Shown: one piece after another, positions 1-6,120 of the stretch
Layout: each line of letters opens with the position of its first letter
How positions within the stretch are numbered: position 1 is the first letter of the stretch
Notes under the pieces: generated by a model
Seen by the model: the letters and a program-made list of their open reading frames with translations, nothing else
The model's database searches: none
Told to the model about the DNA's origin: nothing
Position numbers and translations under genes: made by a program
Origin: AC-32 sp035455445
GTDB lineage: Bacteria; Actinomycetota; Thermoleophilia; Gaiellales; Gaiellaceae
Reading direction: 5' to 3'
Length of the DNA stretch: 10,852 nt
NCBI GenBank assembly: GCA_035455445.1
Contig: DATIFC010000124.1
Coordinates: forward strand, 1 to 10,852

Positions 1-424
1 CGAGGCGACCGCGGTGCCGGATGCCGACGATGCCGGTCGCGGCCAGCGCCAGCGCCCCCAGCACCGCGCCCGCGCCGATGCTCGTGTCGCTCCAGGCGAA
101 GTCGGTGGACGAGTCCGCAGGGGGTGACGCGACGAGCTCACCCTTCGTCGGGTTGCCCGCGGAGAACCGGTCGCCCGACCCGCGCTCCAGCGTCGACGAT
201 TCGACGCCCAGGCCGTACTTCTGGTTCAGTGCCTCGCTGCGCAGGATCAGCGCGCGGTACTCGGCCGGGGTCATGCCGACCTGCTGCTTCCCGATCGACA
301 CGCTCGAGGACGGCGCCGGATCGCTCCGGTACGGGGTGTTGAGGATCCCCGTGGGCTTCGCGGCGGCCGCGCCGACGACGCTCAGCGCACCGACCACGAC
401 CGCGATGGTCGCTAGCTGTTTCAT
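1..424 (-). CDS. Secreted or membrane-anchored protein of unknown function, cut by window edge
   Basis: I do not recognise this protein family. The reading starts at an ATG (424-422) and runs 141 codons off the left edge, so the C-terminus is missing. Residues 1-22 (MKQLATIAVVVGALSVVGAAAA) look like a Sec signal peptide with a short basic start, a hydrophobic core and an Ala-rich cleavage area. The middle is polar, with a stretch around residues 50-70 (MTPAEYRALILRSEALNQKY) that should be helical. Residues about 116-133 form a hydrophobic segment followed by the basic tail IRHRGR. That pattern fits an exported domain held by one C-terminal membrane helix with its tail inside. A good Shine-Dalgarno (AGAGGAG) lies 7 nt before the ATG, which settles the start. 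It follows pit on the same strand after a 96-nt gap containing a hairpin, so it is probably its own unit. Gene reality is fairly certain; function is unknown. Confidence 0.75.
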   Translation of the reverse strand, partial: MKQLATIAVVVGALSVVGAAAAKPTGILNTPYRSDPAPSSSVSIGKQQVGMTPAEYRALILRSEALNQKYGLGVESSTLERGSGDRFSAGNPTKGELVASPPADSSTDFAWSDTSIGAGAVLGALALAATGIVGIRHRGRL

Positions 425-431
425 GATCGAG

Positions 432-438
432 CTCCTCT
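432..438 (-). promoter_or_regulatory. Strong Shine-Dalgarno for the secreted protein
   Basis: The minus strand reads AGAGGAG, then 7 nt, then ATG at 424-422. It is one of only three clear ribosome binding sites in the window and it fixes the start of the left-edge gene. Most other genes here lack such a site. Confidence 0.7.
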
Positions 439-483
439 CGGTCTCCCTCTGATGCCAACCGGACGAGCGAGCGGCAGCAGCCC

Positions 484-504
484 GGCTGCAATCCGATTGC
501 AGCC
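484..504 (-). terminator. Hairpin after pit, possible terminator without U-tract
   Basis: GGCTGCAAT, a 3-nt loop (CCG) and ATTGCAGCC form a perfect 9-bp stem 16 nt past the pit stop codon. It is a compact, isolated palindrome in the 96-nt gap between pit and the left-edge gene, which is where a terminator for the DUF47-pit unit is expected. There is no run of U on the minus strand after it, so it is not a textbook intrinsic terminator. Actinobacteria often use U-poor hairpins, but an operator role cannot be excluded. Confidence 0.45.
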
Positions 505-520
505 GCCCAGGAGCCGCGGC

Positions 521-1510
521 CTAGAAGATCGCCTGGATCGGCCAGTACAGGGCCGCCGCCACGATGCCGGCCGCCGGGATCGTCAGCAGCCAGGCCGTGA
601 CGATGTTCCCAGCCACGCCCCAGCGCACGGCGGAGAGCCGCTTGGTCGCGCCCGAGCCCATCACGGAGCCCGAGATCACGTGCGTGGTCGAGAGCGGGTA
701 GCCGAGCCTCGTCGCGCCGTAGATCGTCATGCCCGCGGTGATCTGCGCCGCGAACCCGCTCGCCGGCTCCATCTTGAACACGCGCTGGCCGAGCGTGCGC
801 ATGATCCGCCAGCCGCCGACGTAGGTGCCCGCCGCAATCGCCAGGCCGGCGGCCACGATCACCCAGGTCGGGATGTAGAAGTGCGAGATGCGGCCCGCCT
901 CGAAGAGGGCGAGCGCGATCACGCCCATCGTCTTCTGGGCGTCGTTGGCGCCGTGCGTGAAGGCGACCCAGGTGCCGGAGGCGAGCTGTCCGAGCCGGAA
1001 GCTGCGGCTCGCCAAGCCCGGCGTCATCCAGACGAACAGCCAGTAGATCCCGAGCAGGAGCAGGAAGGCGGCGACGAACGCGATCGTCGGCGCGACGAGC
1101 GCCGGGATGGCGACGCTGTGCACGAGCCCGTGCCACTGCACGCCCTCGAGCCCCGACTGCGCGATCGCGGCGCCCACGAGCCCGCCGATCAGCGCGTGCG
1201 ACGAGCTCGACGGAAGGCCGAGCCTCCACGTGATCAGGTTCCAGACGATCGCCCCGATCAGCGCCGCCAGCACGGTCTTCTCGTTCGCGAGCGCGGTGTC
1301 GATGATTCCCTTGCCCACCGTCTTGGCGACGGCGGTCGTGACGAACGCGCCCGCGAGGTTCGCCACGGAGGCGACGAGCACGGCCATCCGCGGCGAGAGG
1401 GCGCGGGTCGAGACCGAGGTCGCGACCGCGTTCGCAGTGTCGTGGAAGCCGTTCGTGAAGTCGAAGCCGAGGGCGACGAGCACGACCACCACGAGCAGGA
1501 CGGTGTCCAT
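521..1510 (-). CDS. pit: PiT-family inorganic phosphate permease
   Basis: This is a low-affinity inorganic phosphate transporter of the inner membrane, which usually moves metal-phosphate together with a cation. At 329 aa it matches the short bacterial PiT form. The two family repeats are visible. The first has GFHDTANA at residues 21-28, then GLPSSSSHALIGG at 98-110. The second has THGANDAQKTMG at 186-197, then PLSTTHVISGSVMG at 272-285. The Asp and Asn of GFHDTAN and GANDAQK are the expected substrate and ion site residues. About ten hydrophobic segments span the protein. The ATG (1510-1508) lies 3 nt after the stop of the DUF47 gene, with no room for a separate promoter, so the two are cotranscribed and probably translationally coupled. 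A DUF47 protein next to a Pit gene is a widely conserved pairing, which supports the phosphate assignment. No Pho box was recognised. The family call is very secure; the exact ion coupling is not visible. Confidence 0.95.
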   Translation of the reverse strand: MDTVLLVVVVLVALGFDFTNGFHDTANAVATSVSTRALSPRMAVLVASVANLAGAFVTTAVAKTVGKGIIDTALANEKTVLAALIGAIVWNLITWRLGLPSSSSHALIGGLVGAAIAQSGLEGVQWHGLVHSVAIPALVAPTIAFVAAFLLLLGIYWLFVWMTPGLASRSFRLGQLASGTWVAFTHGANDAQKTMGVIALALFEAGRISHFYIPTWVIVAAGLAIAAGTYVGGWRIMRTLGQRVFKMEPASGFAAQITAGMTIYGATRLGYPLSTTHVISGSVMGSGATKRLSAVRWGVAGNIVTAWLLTIPAAGIVAAALYWPIQAIF

Positions 1511-1513
1511 GCC

Positions 1514-2137
1514 CTACTTGTTCTTGACGACGATCGCCTCGAGCACGTCGGCGGCGTTCTCCAGCGCGTCGACGGCTTCCTCGAGCCGCTCGTGGATGTC
1601 CTTCCAGCGGATGATCACCTTCGCGTCGTCGGTGGACGCGAAGAGCTCGGCGACCGCGTCGCGCTCGAGCTGGTCGCCCTGGTCCTCGAGCTCGCGCAGC
1701 TCGGCGAGCTGGTCGCTGGAGTCGCGGAACCCGTCCAGCCGCCGCACGGCCTGGTCGAGCTGCGTCACCGCCTTCAGGATCACCTCCGCCTGCTCCCGCG
1801 CCTTCTCGGGCACGCGTTCCACGCCCCACGAGCCGAGGTTGTCCGCGGCTTCGTCGACGTGGTCGCAGACGTCGTCGATCGCTCCCGCGAGCCGGTACAT
1901 GTCGTCGCGATCGAACGGCGTCACGAAGGTGCGGTTGAGCATCAGGACGAGCTCGTGCGTGAGGCGGTCGCCGTCGTGCTCGCGCTCCTTGATCTGCGTG
2001 ATCAGCGCCTCCCCGTCGTCGGGGAAGCGCTCGAGCAGCGCGACGAGCAGGCGGGCGATCTCGACCGCGTTCGCCGAGGCCTCCGCGTAGAGGTCGAAGA
2101 ACGCGTGCTTCTGAGGGGTGAGCCGGAGCAGTCGCAT
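1514..2137 (-). CDS. DUF47/PhoU-like Pit accessory protein
   Basis: This 207-aa soluble, all-helical protein belongs to the DUF47 (PhoU_div, Pit accessory) family. Members partner with PiT permeases and are thought to control phosphate uptake. The start MRLLRLTPQKHAFFDLY is typical for the family. Acidic PhoU-like metal motifs are present at E53-x3-D57, D88/D89 to D92, and E151-x3-D155, with another acidic helix at 180-197 (DIHERLEEAVDALENAAD). An in-frame extension back to 2263 exists, but its 42 residues are basic, Pro/Arg-rich and unlike the family. The ATG at 2137-2135 instead has AGAAGG 9 nt upstream and gives the normal length, so I chose it. The gene is the first of the two-gene unit with pit (3-nt gap) and diverges from the gene at 2206. 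The family is certain; its exact regulatory role is inferred from relatives. Confidence 0.93.
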   Translation of the reverse strand: MRLLRLTPQKHAFFDLYAEASANAVEIARLLVALLERFPDDGEALITQIKEREHDGDRLTHELVLMLNRTFVTPFDRDDMYRLAGAIDDVCDHVDEAADNLGSWGVERVPEKAREQAEVILKAVTQLDQAVRRLDGFRDSSDQLAELRELEDQGDQLERDAVAELFASTDDAKVIIRWKDIHERLEEAVDALENAADVLEAIVVKNK

Positions 2138-2146
2138 CCGGGGGCG

Positions 2147-2152
2147 CCTTCT
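2147..2152 (-). promoter_or_regulatory. Shine-Dalgarno deciding the DUF47 start
   Basis: The minus strand reads AGAAGG, 9 nt, then the ATG at 2137-2135. This site argues against the longer in-frame reading that would begin at 2263 inside the divergent intergenic region. Confidence 0.6.
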
Positions 2153-2190
2153 ATCACGTCGGGCGGCAGGGCCGCGTCCGCAGCCGTTGC

Positions 2191-2196
2191 TACCCT
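2191..2196 (+). promoter_or_regulatory. -10 element (TACCCT) for the nuclease-like/hpt unit
   Basis: TACCCT fits the actinobacterial TANNNT -10 consensus and is preceded by TTGC, giving a partly extended -10. Nine bases (GCACTGCGG) separate it from the GTG at 2206, so the transcript would carry a 5' leader of roughly 0-3 nt. No Shine-Dalgarno precedes the GTG, consistent with leaderless translation. No good -35 is visible. Confidence 0.5.
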
Positions 2197-2205
2197 GCAC
2201 TGCGG

Positions 2206-2571
2206 GTGGGAGAAAAGGCCGATTTCCAGGCGGATTCTGCGAAGGGGCCGCCGCGGTTCGCAAACGAGGCCGAGCGGGAGTGCGCGAAGGTCCTCGATTT
2301 CTACGGAGTCCCCTGGGAGTACGAGCCCCACACGTTCGTGCTCGAGGAGGGCGAGGACGGACGTATCGCCGAGGCCTTCACGCCGGACTTCTTCCTTCCC
2401 GAGCAGAACCTCTACCTCGAGATCACGGTGATGAAGCAGCGGCTGGTGACGCGGAAGAACCGCAAGCTGCGCAAGCTGCGCGAGCGCTACCCCGAGGTGC
2501 GCGTGAAGCTCTTCTACAAGCGCGACATCGAGCGGCTGGCCCAGCGCTACCGGCTCGACCTGGCGTCATAG
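2206..2571 (+). CDS. Small PD-(D/E)XK nuclease-fold-like protein next to hpt
   Basis: This 121-aa cytoplasmic protein has no named function. The layout resembles a minimal PD-(D/E)XK restriction-endonuclease fold: an acidic helix (E21, E23, E25), a strand with E40 (WEYEPHTF), then TPDFFLP with P60-D61, then LYLEIT with E72. Where active nucleases have E-x-K the sequence is E72-I-T74, so the catalytic lysine is absent at that position; K77 or K84 could substitute or the protein may be inactive. A basic helix (RKNRKLRKLRERYP, 83-96) and a strand-like VRVKLFYKRD follow. I recall proteins like this beside, or fused to, Hpt in actinobacteria and Chloroflexi, but that needs a search. The GTG start at 2206 lies 9 nt after a -10-like TACCCT and has no Shine-Dalgarno. 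It precedes hpt by 55 nt on the same strand, probably as one transcript. A role in purine salvage or nucleic-acid processing is speculative. Confidence 0.8.
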   Translation: MGEKADFQADSAKGPPRFANEAERECAKVLDFYGVPWEYEPHTFVLEEGEDGRIAEAFTPDFFLPEQNLYLEITVMKQRLVTRKNRKLRKLRERYPEVRVKLFYKRDIERLAQRYRLDLAS

Positions 2572-2626
2572 GCGGGCCAACGGTGCAAGGACGGCGATCG
2601 ACATCGACGGATCACCGCAGACGGAC

Positions 2627-3205
2627 GTGGGAGCGAGCCTCGCACGTCCTGAGGACGGCATCGCAAGCGACGCCGTAGACGCCCGCGTCGGCGAGGTCTT
2701 CCTCAGCGCCGAGGAGCTGCGCAGCCGCGTCGAGGAGCTCGGCGCGGAGATCTCTCGCGACTACGAGGACCGAGAGCTGCTGCTCGTCTCTCTGCTGAAG
2801 GCGAGCTTCGTGTTCCTCACCGACCTCTCCCGCGCGATGTCGATCCAGCACCAGATCGACTTCGTCGAGCTGACGGGCTACAACGGCGCCGACACCGGCG
2901 GCCACTCGCGCGTCCGGTTGCTGAAGGACTGCGCGATCCCGGTCACCGGCCTCGACGTGCTGCTCGTCGAGGACGTGGTCGACACCGGGCTGACGCTCAA
3001 CTACCTGCGCAAGCTCTTCGACCTTCGCAAGCCCGCGAGCCTGCGCGTGGCGGCCCTGCTCGACCGGCCCTACCGCCGCCTCGTCGACGACCTGCCTGTC
3101 GACTACGTCGGCTTCACCGTCCCCGACGAGTTCTTCGTCGGCTATGGCTTCGACGTCGACGGCCGCTGGCGGAACCTGCCCGACCTGCGGCTCGCCAAAG
3201 TTTAG
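2627..3205 (+). CDS. hpt: Hypoxanthine phosphoribosyltransferase
   Basis: The enzyme joins hypoxanthine (and usually guanine) to PRPP, giving IMP or GMP plus pyrophosphate, in cytoplasmic purine salvage. The 192-aa sequence carries the PRPP signature VLLVEDVVDTGLTL with E115-D116 and D119-T-G121, the N-terminal block EELGAEISRDYEDRELLLVSLLKASFVF, and the base-binding end YVGFTVPDEFFVGYGFD (160-176) followed by WRNLPDL. The mobile catalytic loop, commonly SSY-G, reads TGY-NG here (83-87), keeping the Tyr and losing the Ser. LKG of the pyrophosphate loop reads LKA. The GTG start at 2627 gives about 20 residues ahead of the conserved region; no better in-frame start or Shine-Dalgarno is visible, so the exact start is uncertain. 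It follows the nuclease-like gene by 55 nt. Its TAG stop (3203-3205) lies inside a palindrome in front of mntH. The enzyme class is very secure; preference for hypoxanthine or guanine is not shown. Confidence 0.95.
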   Translation: MGASLARPEDGIASDAVDARVGEVFLSAEELRSRVEELGAEISRDYEDRELLLVSLLKASFVFLTDLSRAMSIQHQIDFVELTGYNGADTGGHSRVRLLKDCAIPVTGLDVLLVEDVVDTGLTLNYLRKLFDLRKPASLRVAALLDRPYRRLVDDLPVDYVGFTVPDEFFVGYGFDVDGRWRNLPDLRLAKV

Positions 3206-3217
3206 ACACACCTAAAC
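3200..3217. promoter_or_regulatory. DtxR/MntR-like operator in front of mntH
   Basis: GTTTAG, 6 nt (ACACAC) and CTAAAC form a perfect inverted repeat of 6+6 bases. TTTAG(G)...CTAAA half-sites resemble the metal boxes of the DtxR family (IdeR, DtxR, MntR). It covers the expected -35 position: TTTAGA at 3201-3206 lies 17 nt before the TAGACT -10 at 3224. Binding there would block mntH transcription. The first half also contains the hpt TAG stop. Placement before an Nramp gene points to a manganese-responsive MntR, or IdeR if iron-responsive. No regulator gene is in the window. Confidence 0.65.
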
Positions 3218-3223
3218 CTGGGC

Positions 3224-3229
3224 TAGACT
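3224..3229 (+). promoter_or_regulatory. -10 element (TAGACT) for mntH
   Basis: TAGACT fits TANNNT and is followed by exactly 6 nt (GAGGCC) and then GTG-ATG at 3236. Transcription would start at or next to the GTG, giving a leaderless mRNA. A weak -35 (TTTAGA, 3201-3206) lies 17 nt upstream within the operator palindrome. Confidence 0.65.
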
Positions 3230-3235
3230 GAGGCC

Positions 3236-4522
3236 GTGATGGCGACACGGTCAGGCGCGGTCGCCGCCGGGAACGTGCAGGCCGCCGAGGACGCCCTTCG
3301 CGGCTACCCGCGCAGCTGGCGCATCCTGCCCTTCCTCGGCCCTGCCTTCGTCGCGTGCGTCGCCTACATCGATCCCGGCAACTTCGCCACGAACATCGCC
3401 GGCGGCTCGAAGTTCGGCTTCACGCTCTGCTGGGTGATCCTCGCCTCGAACCTGATGGCGATGCTGATCCAGACGCTGTCGGCGAAGCTCGGCATCGCCA
3501 CCGGCCGCAACCTGCCCGAGGTCTGCCGCGAGCGCTTCTCGCGCCGCACCTCCTTCGGGCTGTGGATCCAGGCCGAGCTGATCGCGATGGCGACCGACCT
3601 GGCCGAGTTCCTCGGCGCCGCGCTCGGCTTCCACCTGCTCTTCGGCATGGGTCTCTTCCCGGCCGCCGTGCTCACGGGCGTCGTCACCTTCGCGATCCTC
3701 GGCCTGCAGCGCGTGGGCCTGCGAACGTTCGAGGCCGTGATCGCCGCCTTCGTGGGCGCGATCGGCGCCTGCTACCTGGCCGAGCTCTGGTACGCGCACC
3801 CGCCGCTCGGGACGGTGGCCGTGCACGCCGTCACGCCCCAGTTCGCCGGCAGCGAGTCGCTGCTGCTGGCGGTCGGGATCCTCGGCGCGACCGTGATGCC
3901 GCACGTGATCTACCTCCACTCCGCGCTCACGCAGAACCGCGTCGTGCCGCGCAACGACGAGGAGGCGCGGCGGCTCTTCGGGTACACCAAGGTCGACGTG
4001 ATCGTCGCCATGTCGATCGCGGGGCTGATCAACATGGCGATGCTCGTGATGGCCGCGAGCGTCTTCTACAAGTCGGGGCTGCTGGACGTCGCCTCGCTCG
4101 AGACCGCGCACAAGACGCTGGAGCCGGTCCTCGGCGGCGCGTCGAGCACGCTCTTCGCGCTGGCGCTGCTCGCATCTGGCCTCTCGAGCTCGACCGTCGG
4201 CACGCTCTCGGGCCAGGTCGTGATGCAGGGCTTCATCGACCGCCAGATCCCGGTCTTCGTGCGGCGCCTGGTGACGATGCTGCCCGCGCTGCTCGTCGCC
4301 GCGATCGGGCTCGACCCGACGCGCACGCTCGTGATCAGCCAGGTCGTGCTCTCGTTCGGGATCCCGTTCGCGCTGATCCCGCTCGTCTGGTTCACGAGCC
4401 GCCGCCAGCTCATGGGCGTGCTGGTGAACCGCAGGACGACGACGGCCGTGGCGGTGGCGGTCGCCACGCTGATCTCCGCGTTGAACGTCTTCCTGCTGGC
4501 CCAGACCTTCGGGCTCGCGTAG
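3236..4522 (+). CDS. mntH: Nramp-family manganese/iron transporter
   Basis: This inner-membrane transporter imports Mn2+ (and often Fe2+) with protons. The 428-aa sequence has the metal-site motifs of functional Nramp proteins: DPGN at residues 46-49 in helix 1 (D46 and N49 as ligands) and MPH at 221-223 in helix 6 (M221, the soft ligand favouring Mn/Fe over Mg or Ca). ATDLAEFLGAALGFHLLFG (119-137) and NLPEVCRERF (92-101) are also conserved. About eleven hydrophobic segments are seen, the usual count. The start could be GTG 3236 or the next codon, ATG 3239; GTG sits exactly 6 nt after the -10 and is preferred for a leaderless message. The gene follows hpt by 30 nt but has its own promoter with a DtxR/MntR-like palindrome, so repression by metal is likely. 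An inverted-repeat element begins 8 nt after its stop. Identity is very secure; the exact metal is inferred. Confidence 0.95.
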   Translation: MMATRSGAVAAGNVQAAEDALRGYPRSWRILPFLGPAFVACVAYIDPGNFATNIAGGSKFGFTLCWVILASNLMAMLIQTLSAKLGIATGRNLPEVCRERFSRRTSFGLWIQAELIAMATDLAEFLGAALGFHLLFGMGLFPAAVLTGVVTFAILGLQRVGLRTFEAVIAAFVGAIGACYLAELWYAHPPLGTVAVHAVTPQFAGSESLLLAVGILGATVMPHVIYLHSALTQNRVVPRNDEEARRLFGYTKVDVIVAMSIAGLINMAMLVMAASVFYKSGLLDVASLETAHKTLEPVLGGASSTLFALALLASGLSSSTVGTLSGQVVMQGFIDRQIPVFVRRLVTMLPALLVAAIGLDPTRTLVISQVVLSFGIPFALIPLVWFTSRRQLMGVLVNRRTTTAVAVAVATLISALNVFLLAQTFGLA

Positions 4523-4530
4523 CCGCGACC

Positions 4531-4657
4531 CGGGGTCAGGTCTTGCATTGCAGTACCTGCCCCGTTCGAAGGTAAGGAACGTGCGCCGATTCGTCCCCAG
4601 CGGGACTGACTGGTGCGATCTCGGCACCCGAGTGCGTCAATGCAAGATCTGACCCCG
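4531..4657. repeat. Inverted-repeat element with internal hairpins (REP/MITE-like)
   Basis: A 20-bp terminal inverted repeat with one mismatch bounds 127 bp: the left arm (4531-4550) contains GGGGTCAGGTCTTGCATTG and the right arm (4638-4657) contains CAATGCAAGATCTGACCCC. The single mismatch would be a G:U pair in RNA. Inside are smaller stems: TACCT/AGGTA (4554-4558 and 4570-4574), GTCCC/GGGAC (4593-4597 and 4602-4606) and CTCGG/CCGAG (4620-4624 and 4628-4632). No open reading frame inside is credible and I see no flanking direct repeat. The arm sequence resembles ends I recall beside REP-associated IS200-like (Y1) transposases in varied bacteria; that is memory, not a search. It fills the gap between convergent mntH and a small gene, so its transcript may fold and help end transcription in both directions. 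A non-autonomous mobile element is the favoured reading. Confidence 0.7.
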
Positions 4658-4668
4658 ACGGGTGAGCG

Positions 4669-4824
4669 CTACCAGCGGTACCAGCGCGCGTCGGCGCTGC
4701 GGGCGAGGAAGCCGATCACCCACAATGCGAGGACGATCGCGGCGACGACCCAGAGGAACTTGACCGCGAACCCGATCCCGAGCAGGACGATCGCGAGCAA
4801 GAGGACGAGCAGCAGTGCGAGCAT
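4669..4824 (-). CDS. Small hydrophobic membrane protein, 51 aa
   Basis: The ATG at 4824-4822 opens a 51-codon frame ending in TAG. The sequence starts MLALLLVLLLAIVLLGIGFA, continues with a second hydrophobic stretch (about 24-41) and ends SADARWYRW. Two membrane helices joined at VKFLW are likely. It resembles a short hydrophobic protein family I recall as common in Streptomyces and other actinobacteria, with the same MLxLLLVLLL start and a tail ending in RWYRW; no function is known for it. A Shine-Dalgarno, AAGGGAG, lies 9 nt upstream. It sits 57 nt after the M23 peptidase gene on the same strand, and its stop is 11 nt from the inverted-repeat element. A signal-peptide fragment was considered, but the complete frame, good ribosome site and family-like ends argue for a real gene. 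Confidence 0.8.
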   Translation of the reverse strand: MLALLLVLLLAIVLLGIGFAVKFLWVVAAIVLALWVIGFLARSADARWYRW

Positions 4825-4833
4825 CGGTGAAGT

Positions 4834-4840
4834 CTCCCTT
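4834..4840 (-). promoter_or_regulatory. Shine-Dalgarno for the 51-aa membrane protein
   Basis: The minus strand reads AAGGGAG, 9 nt, then ATG at 4824. This site is the main non-homology evidence that the very short frame is translated. Confidence 0.6.
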
Positions 4841-4881
4841 CGTCCCCGGCCCGATGCCCGTTCTCGGCCGTTTCGAACCGG

Positions 4882-6075
4882 CTACAGGTAGCCGAGGGGG
4901 TCGACCGGCGCGCCGTTCACCCGCACCTCGAAGTGCAGGTGCGGCCCGAAGCAGTGGCCGGTGCAGCCGACGTAGCCGATCGTCTGGCCCTGCGAGACGA
5001 TCTGGCCGAGGCCGACGGCGATGCTCGACTGGTGGCCGTAGGCGGTCGAGATCCCCCCGCCGTGGTCGATCGCGACGAGGTTCCCGTAGCCGGACATCCA
5101 GCCCGCGTAGACGACGCGCCCGGCCGCCGCGGCGCGAATCGGCGTCCCGTACGGCACGCCGATGTCGATGCCCTCGTGCATGCGGCCCCAGCGCCAGCCG
5201 AACCCGCTCGTGACGGGGCCGTTCACGGGCCAGATGAAGCCCGCCGCCGACGGCGTCACGTCGCTCGGCGCCAAGTAGGACGAGCTCGAGGACTGCGCCG
5301 AGCGGATCTGCGCGGCGAGGCTCGCGCTCGCCTGCTGCAGGCCGGCGGCCTCGTGCAGGAACTCGGACTTCGTCTCCTTCACGTTCTGCAACGCCTCGCG
5401 CTTCGTCGCCCGCGCGGCGGCGAGCCGGTTCTCGTTCGCGAGCAGCTGGTCGCGCAGGGCGCGCACCTGGTTCGTGCGCACGGCGATCGTCCGTAACTCG
5501 GCCGCGACGAGCGAGCGGAACTTCTTCGTGTGCTCGCGCTGCACGCGCACACGCTCCTTGGCGGTACCGACCTGGGCCGCGATCGAGCGGTCCTGCGTGC
5601 CGAGCGAGTCCACCACCTCGGCCTGGTCGACCAGGTCGTTGAGGCTCTTCGACGCGAACAGCACCTCCAGCGTGCTCGGCTCTCCCTGCTCGTAGAGGTC
5701 GACGAGCCGGTTCCCGAGCCGGTCGCTCAGTGCCCCGTACTCGCTCCGGTAGAAGTGGAAGCGGCTCGTCTGCAGCCGGAAGAGCTCGTTCAGGCGGGCG
5801 AGCTTCTCCTTGTGCAGCTCGAGATCCTGCTCGAGCGGCGCGAGGCGGTCGGAGACGACGCCGACCTGCGTCGCCAGCCCGCGGATCTGGCCGTTGACCG
5901 ACGCGATCTCGGTCGCGAGCTCCTGCTCCCGGTGCTGGGCCCAGGCGATCTTCGCCTGCACCCGCTGGAGGCGGGCGTCGACGTCGGCCTTGCGGCTCGC
6001 GACGTCCCCGCTCGCCGGCGCCGCCACGACGGCGACGAAGAGGGCGAAAAGCGGTACGAGTCGGCGAACGCGCAT
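4882..6075 (-). CDS. Secreted coiled-coil murein peptidase, M23 family
   Basis: This exported protein of 397 aa should act on peptidoglycan, either cutting peptide cross-links itself or activating cell-wall hydrolases as EnvC-like proteins do. Residues 1-23 form a signal peptide (basic MRVRR, hydrophobic core, APASG end). Residues about 28-265 are heptad-rich coiled coil, interrupted near 128-160 by a hinge-like part (LYEQGEPSTLEVLFASKSL). The C-terminal LytM/M23 domain runs from about 279 to 397. Its zinc ligands H300 and D304 (HEGID) and H381 (HLHFE) are present, with H348 (AYGH) and H379 as catalytic histidines, so the enzyme appears active, unlike the degenerate EnvC type. The start is an ATG without a convincing Shine-Dalgarno. 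The upstream zinc-ribbon gene ends 45 nt away with a hairpin between, so linkage to it is uncertain. The 51-aa membrane gene follows. Family and active site are secure; the precise bond cut is not shown. Confidence 0.93.
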   Translation of the reverse strand: MRVRRLVPLFALFVAVVAAPASGDVASRKADVDARLQRVQAKIAWAQHREQELATEIASVNGQIRGLATQVGVVSDRLAPLEQDLELHKEKLARLNELFRLQTSRFHFYRSEYGALSDRLGNRLVDLYEQGEPSTLEVLFASKSLNDLVDQAEVVDSLGTQDRSIAAQVGTAKERVRVQREHTKKFRSLVAAELRTIAVRTNQVRALRDQLLANENRLAAARATKREALQNVKETKSEFLHEAAGLQQASASLAAQIRSAQSSSSSYLAPSDVTPSAAGFIWPVNGPVTSGFGWRWGRMHEGIDIGVPYGTPIRAAAAGRVVYAGWMSGYGNLVAIDHGGGISTAYGHQSSIAVGLGQIVSQGQTIGYVGCTGHCFGPHLHFEVRVNGAPVDPLGYL

Positions 6076-6095
6076 TGCGCGAGACTTCGGCGGTC

Positions 6096-6113
6096 GGGCA
6101 GGCGTCCCTGCCC
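6096..6113 (-). terminator. Hairpin between the zinc-ribbon gene and the M23 gene
   Basis: GGGCAGG, CGTC and CCTGCCC form a perfect 7-bp stem with a 4-nt loop, 7 nt past the zinc-ribbon gene stop and 20 nt before the M23 ATG. It has no U-tract. It could weaken read-through between the two genes or be a chance product of high GC. Confidence 0.35.
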
Positions 6114-6120
6114 TCGGGCG

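Noticed and set aside
452..2431. Very long plus-strand open frame opposite the DUF47-pit genes
   Set aside because: The translation is Arg/Asp/Pro-rich low complexity with no family features; it is the antisense shadow of clear DUF47 and Pit genes in GC-rich DNA.
3251..4627. 458-codon minus-strand frame opposite mntH
   Set aside because: Its composition is His/Arg/Glu-rich antisense of an unmistakable Nramp gene and it has no start signal.
4857..4881. Weak palindrome around TTTCGAA before the M23 stop (possible terminator)
   Set aside because: The stem is interrupted by a mismatch, is short and has no U-tract; not strong enough to list as a feature.
4613..4891. 92-codon plus-strand frame starting inside the inverted-repeat element
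   Set aside because: It lies opposite the 51-aa membrane protein and the M23 3' end and looks like a shadow; the minus-strand gene has a good Shine-Dalgarno and family-like ends.
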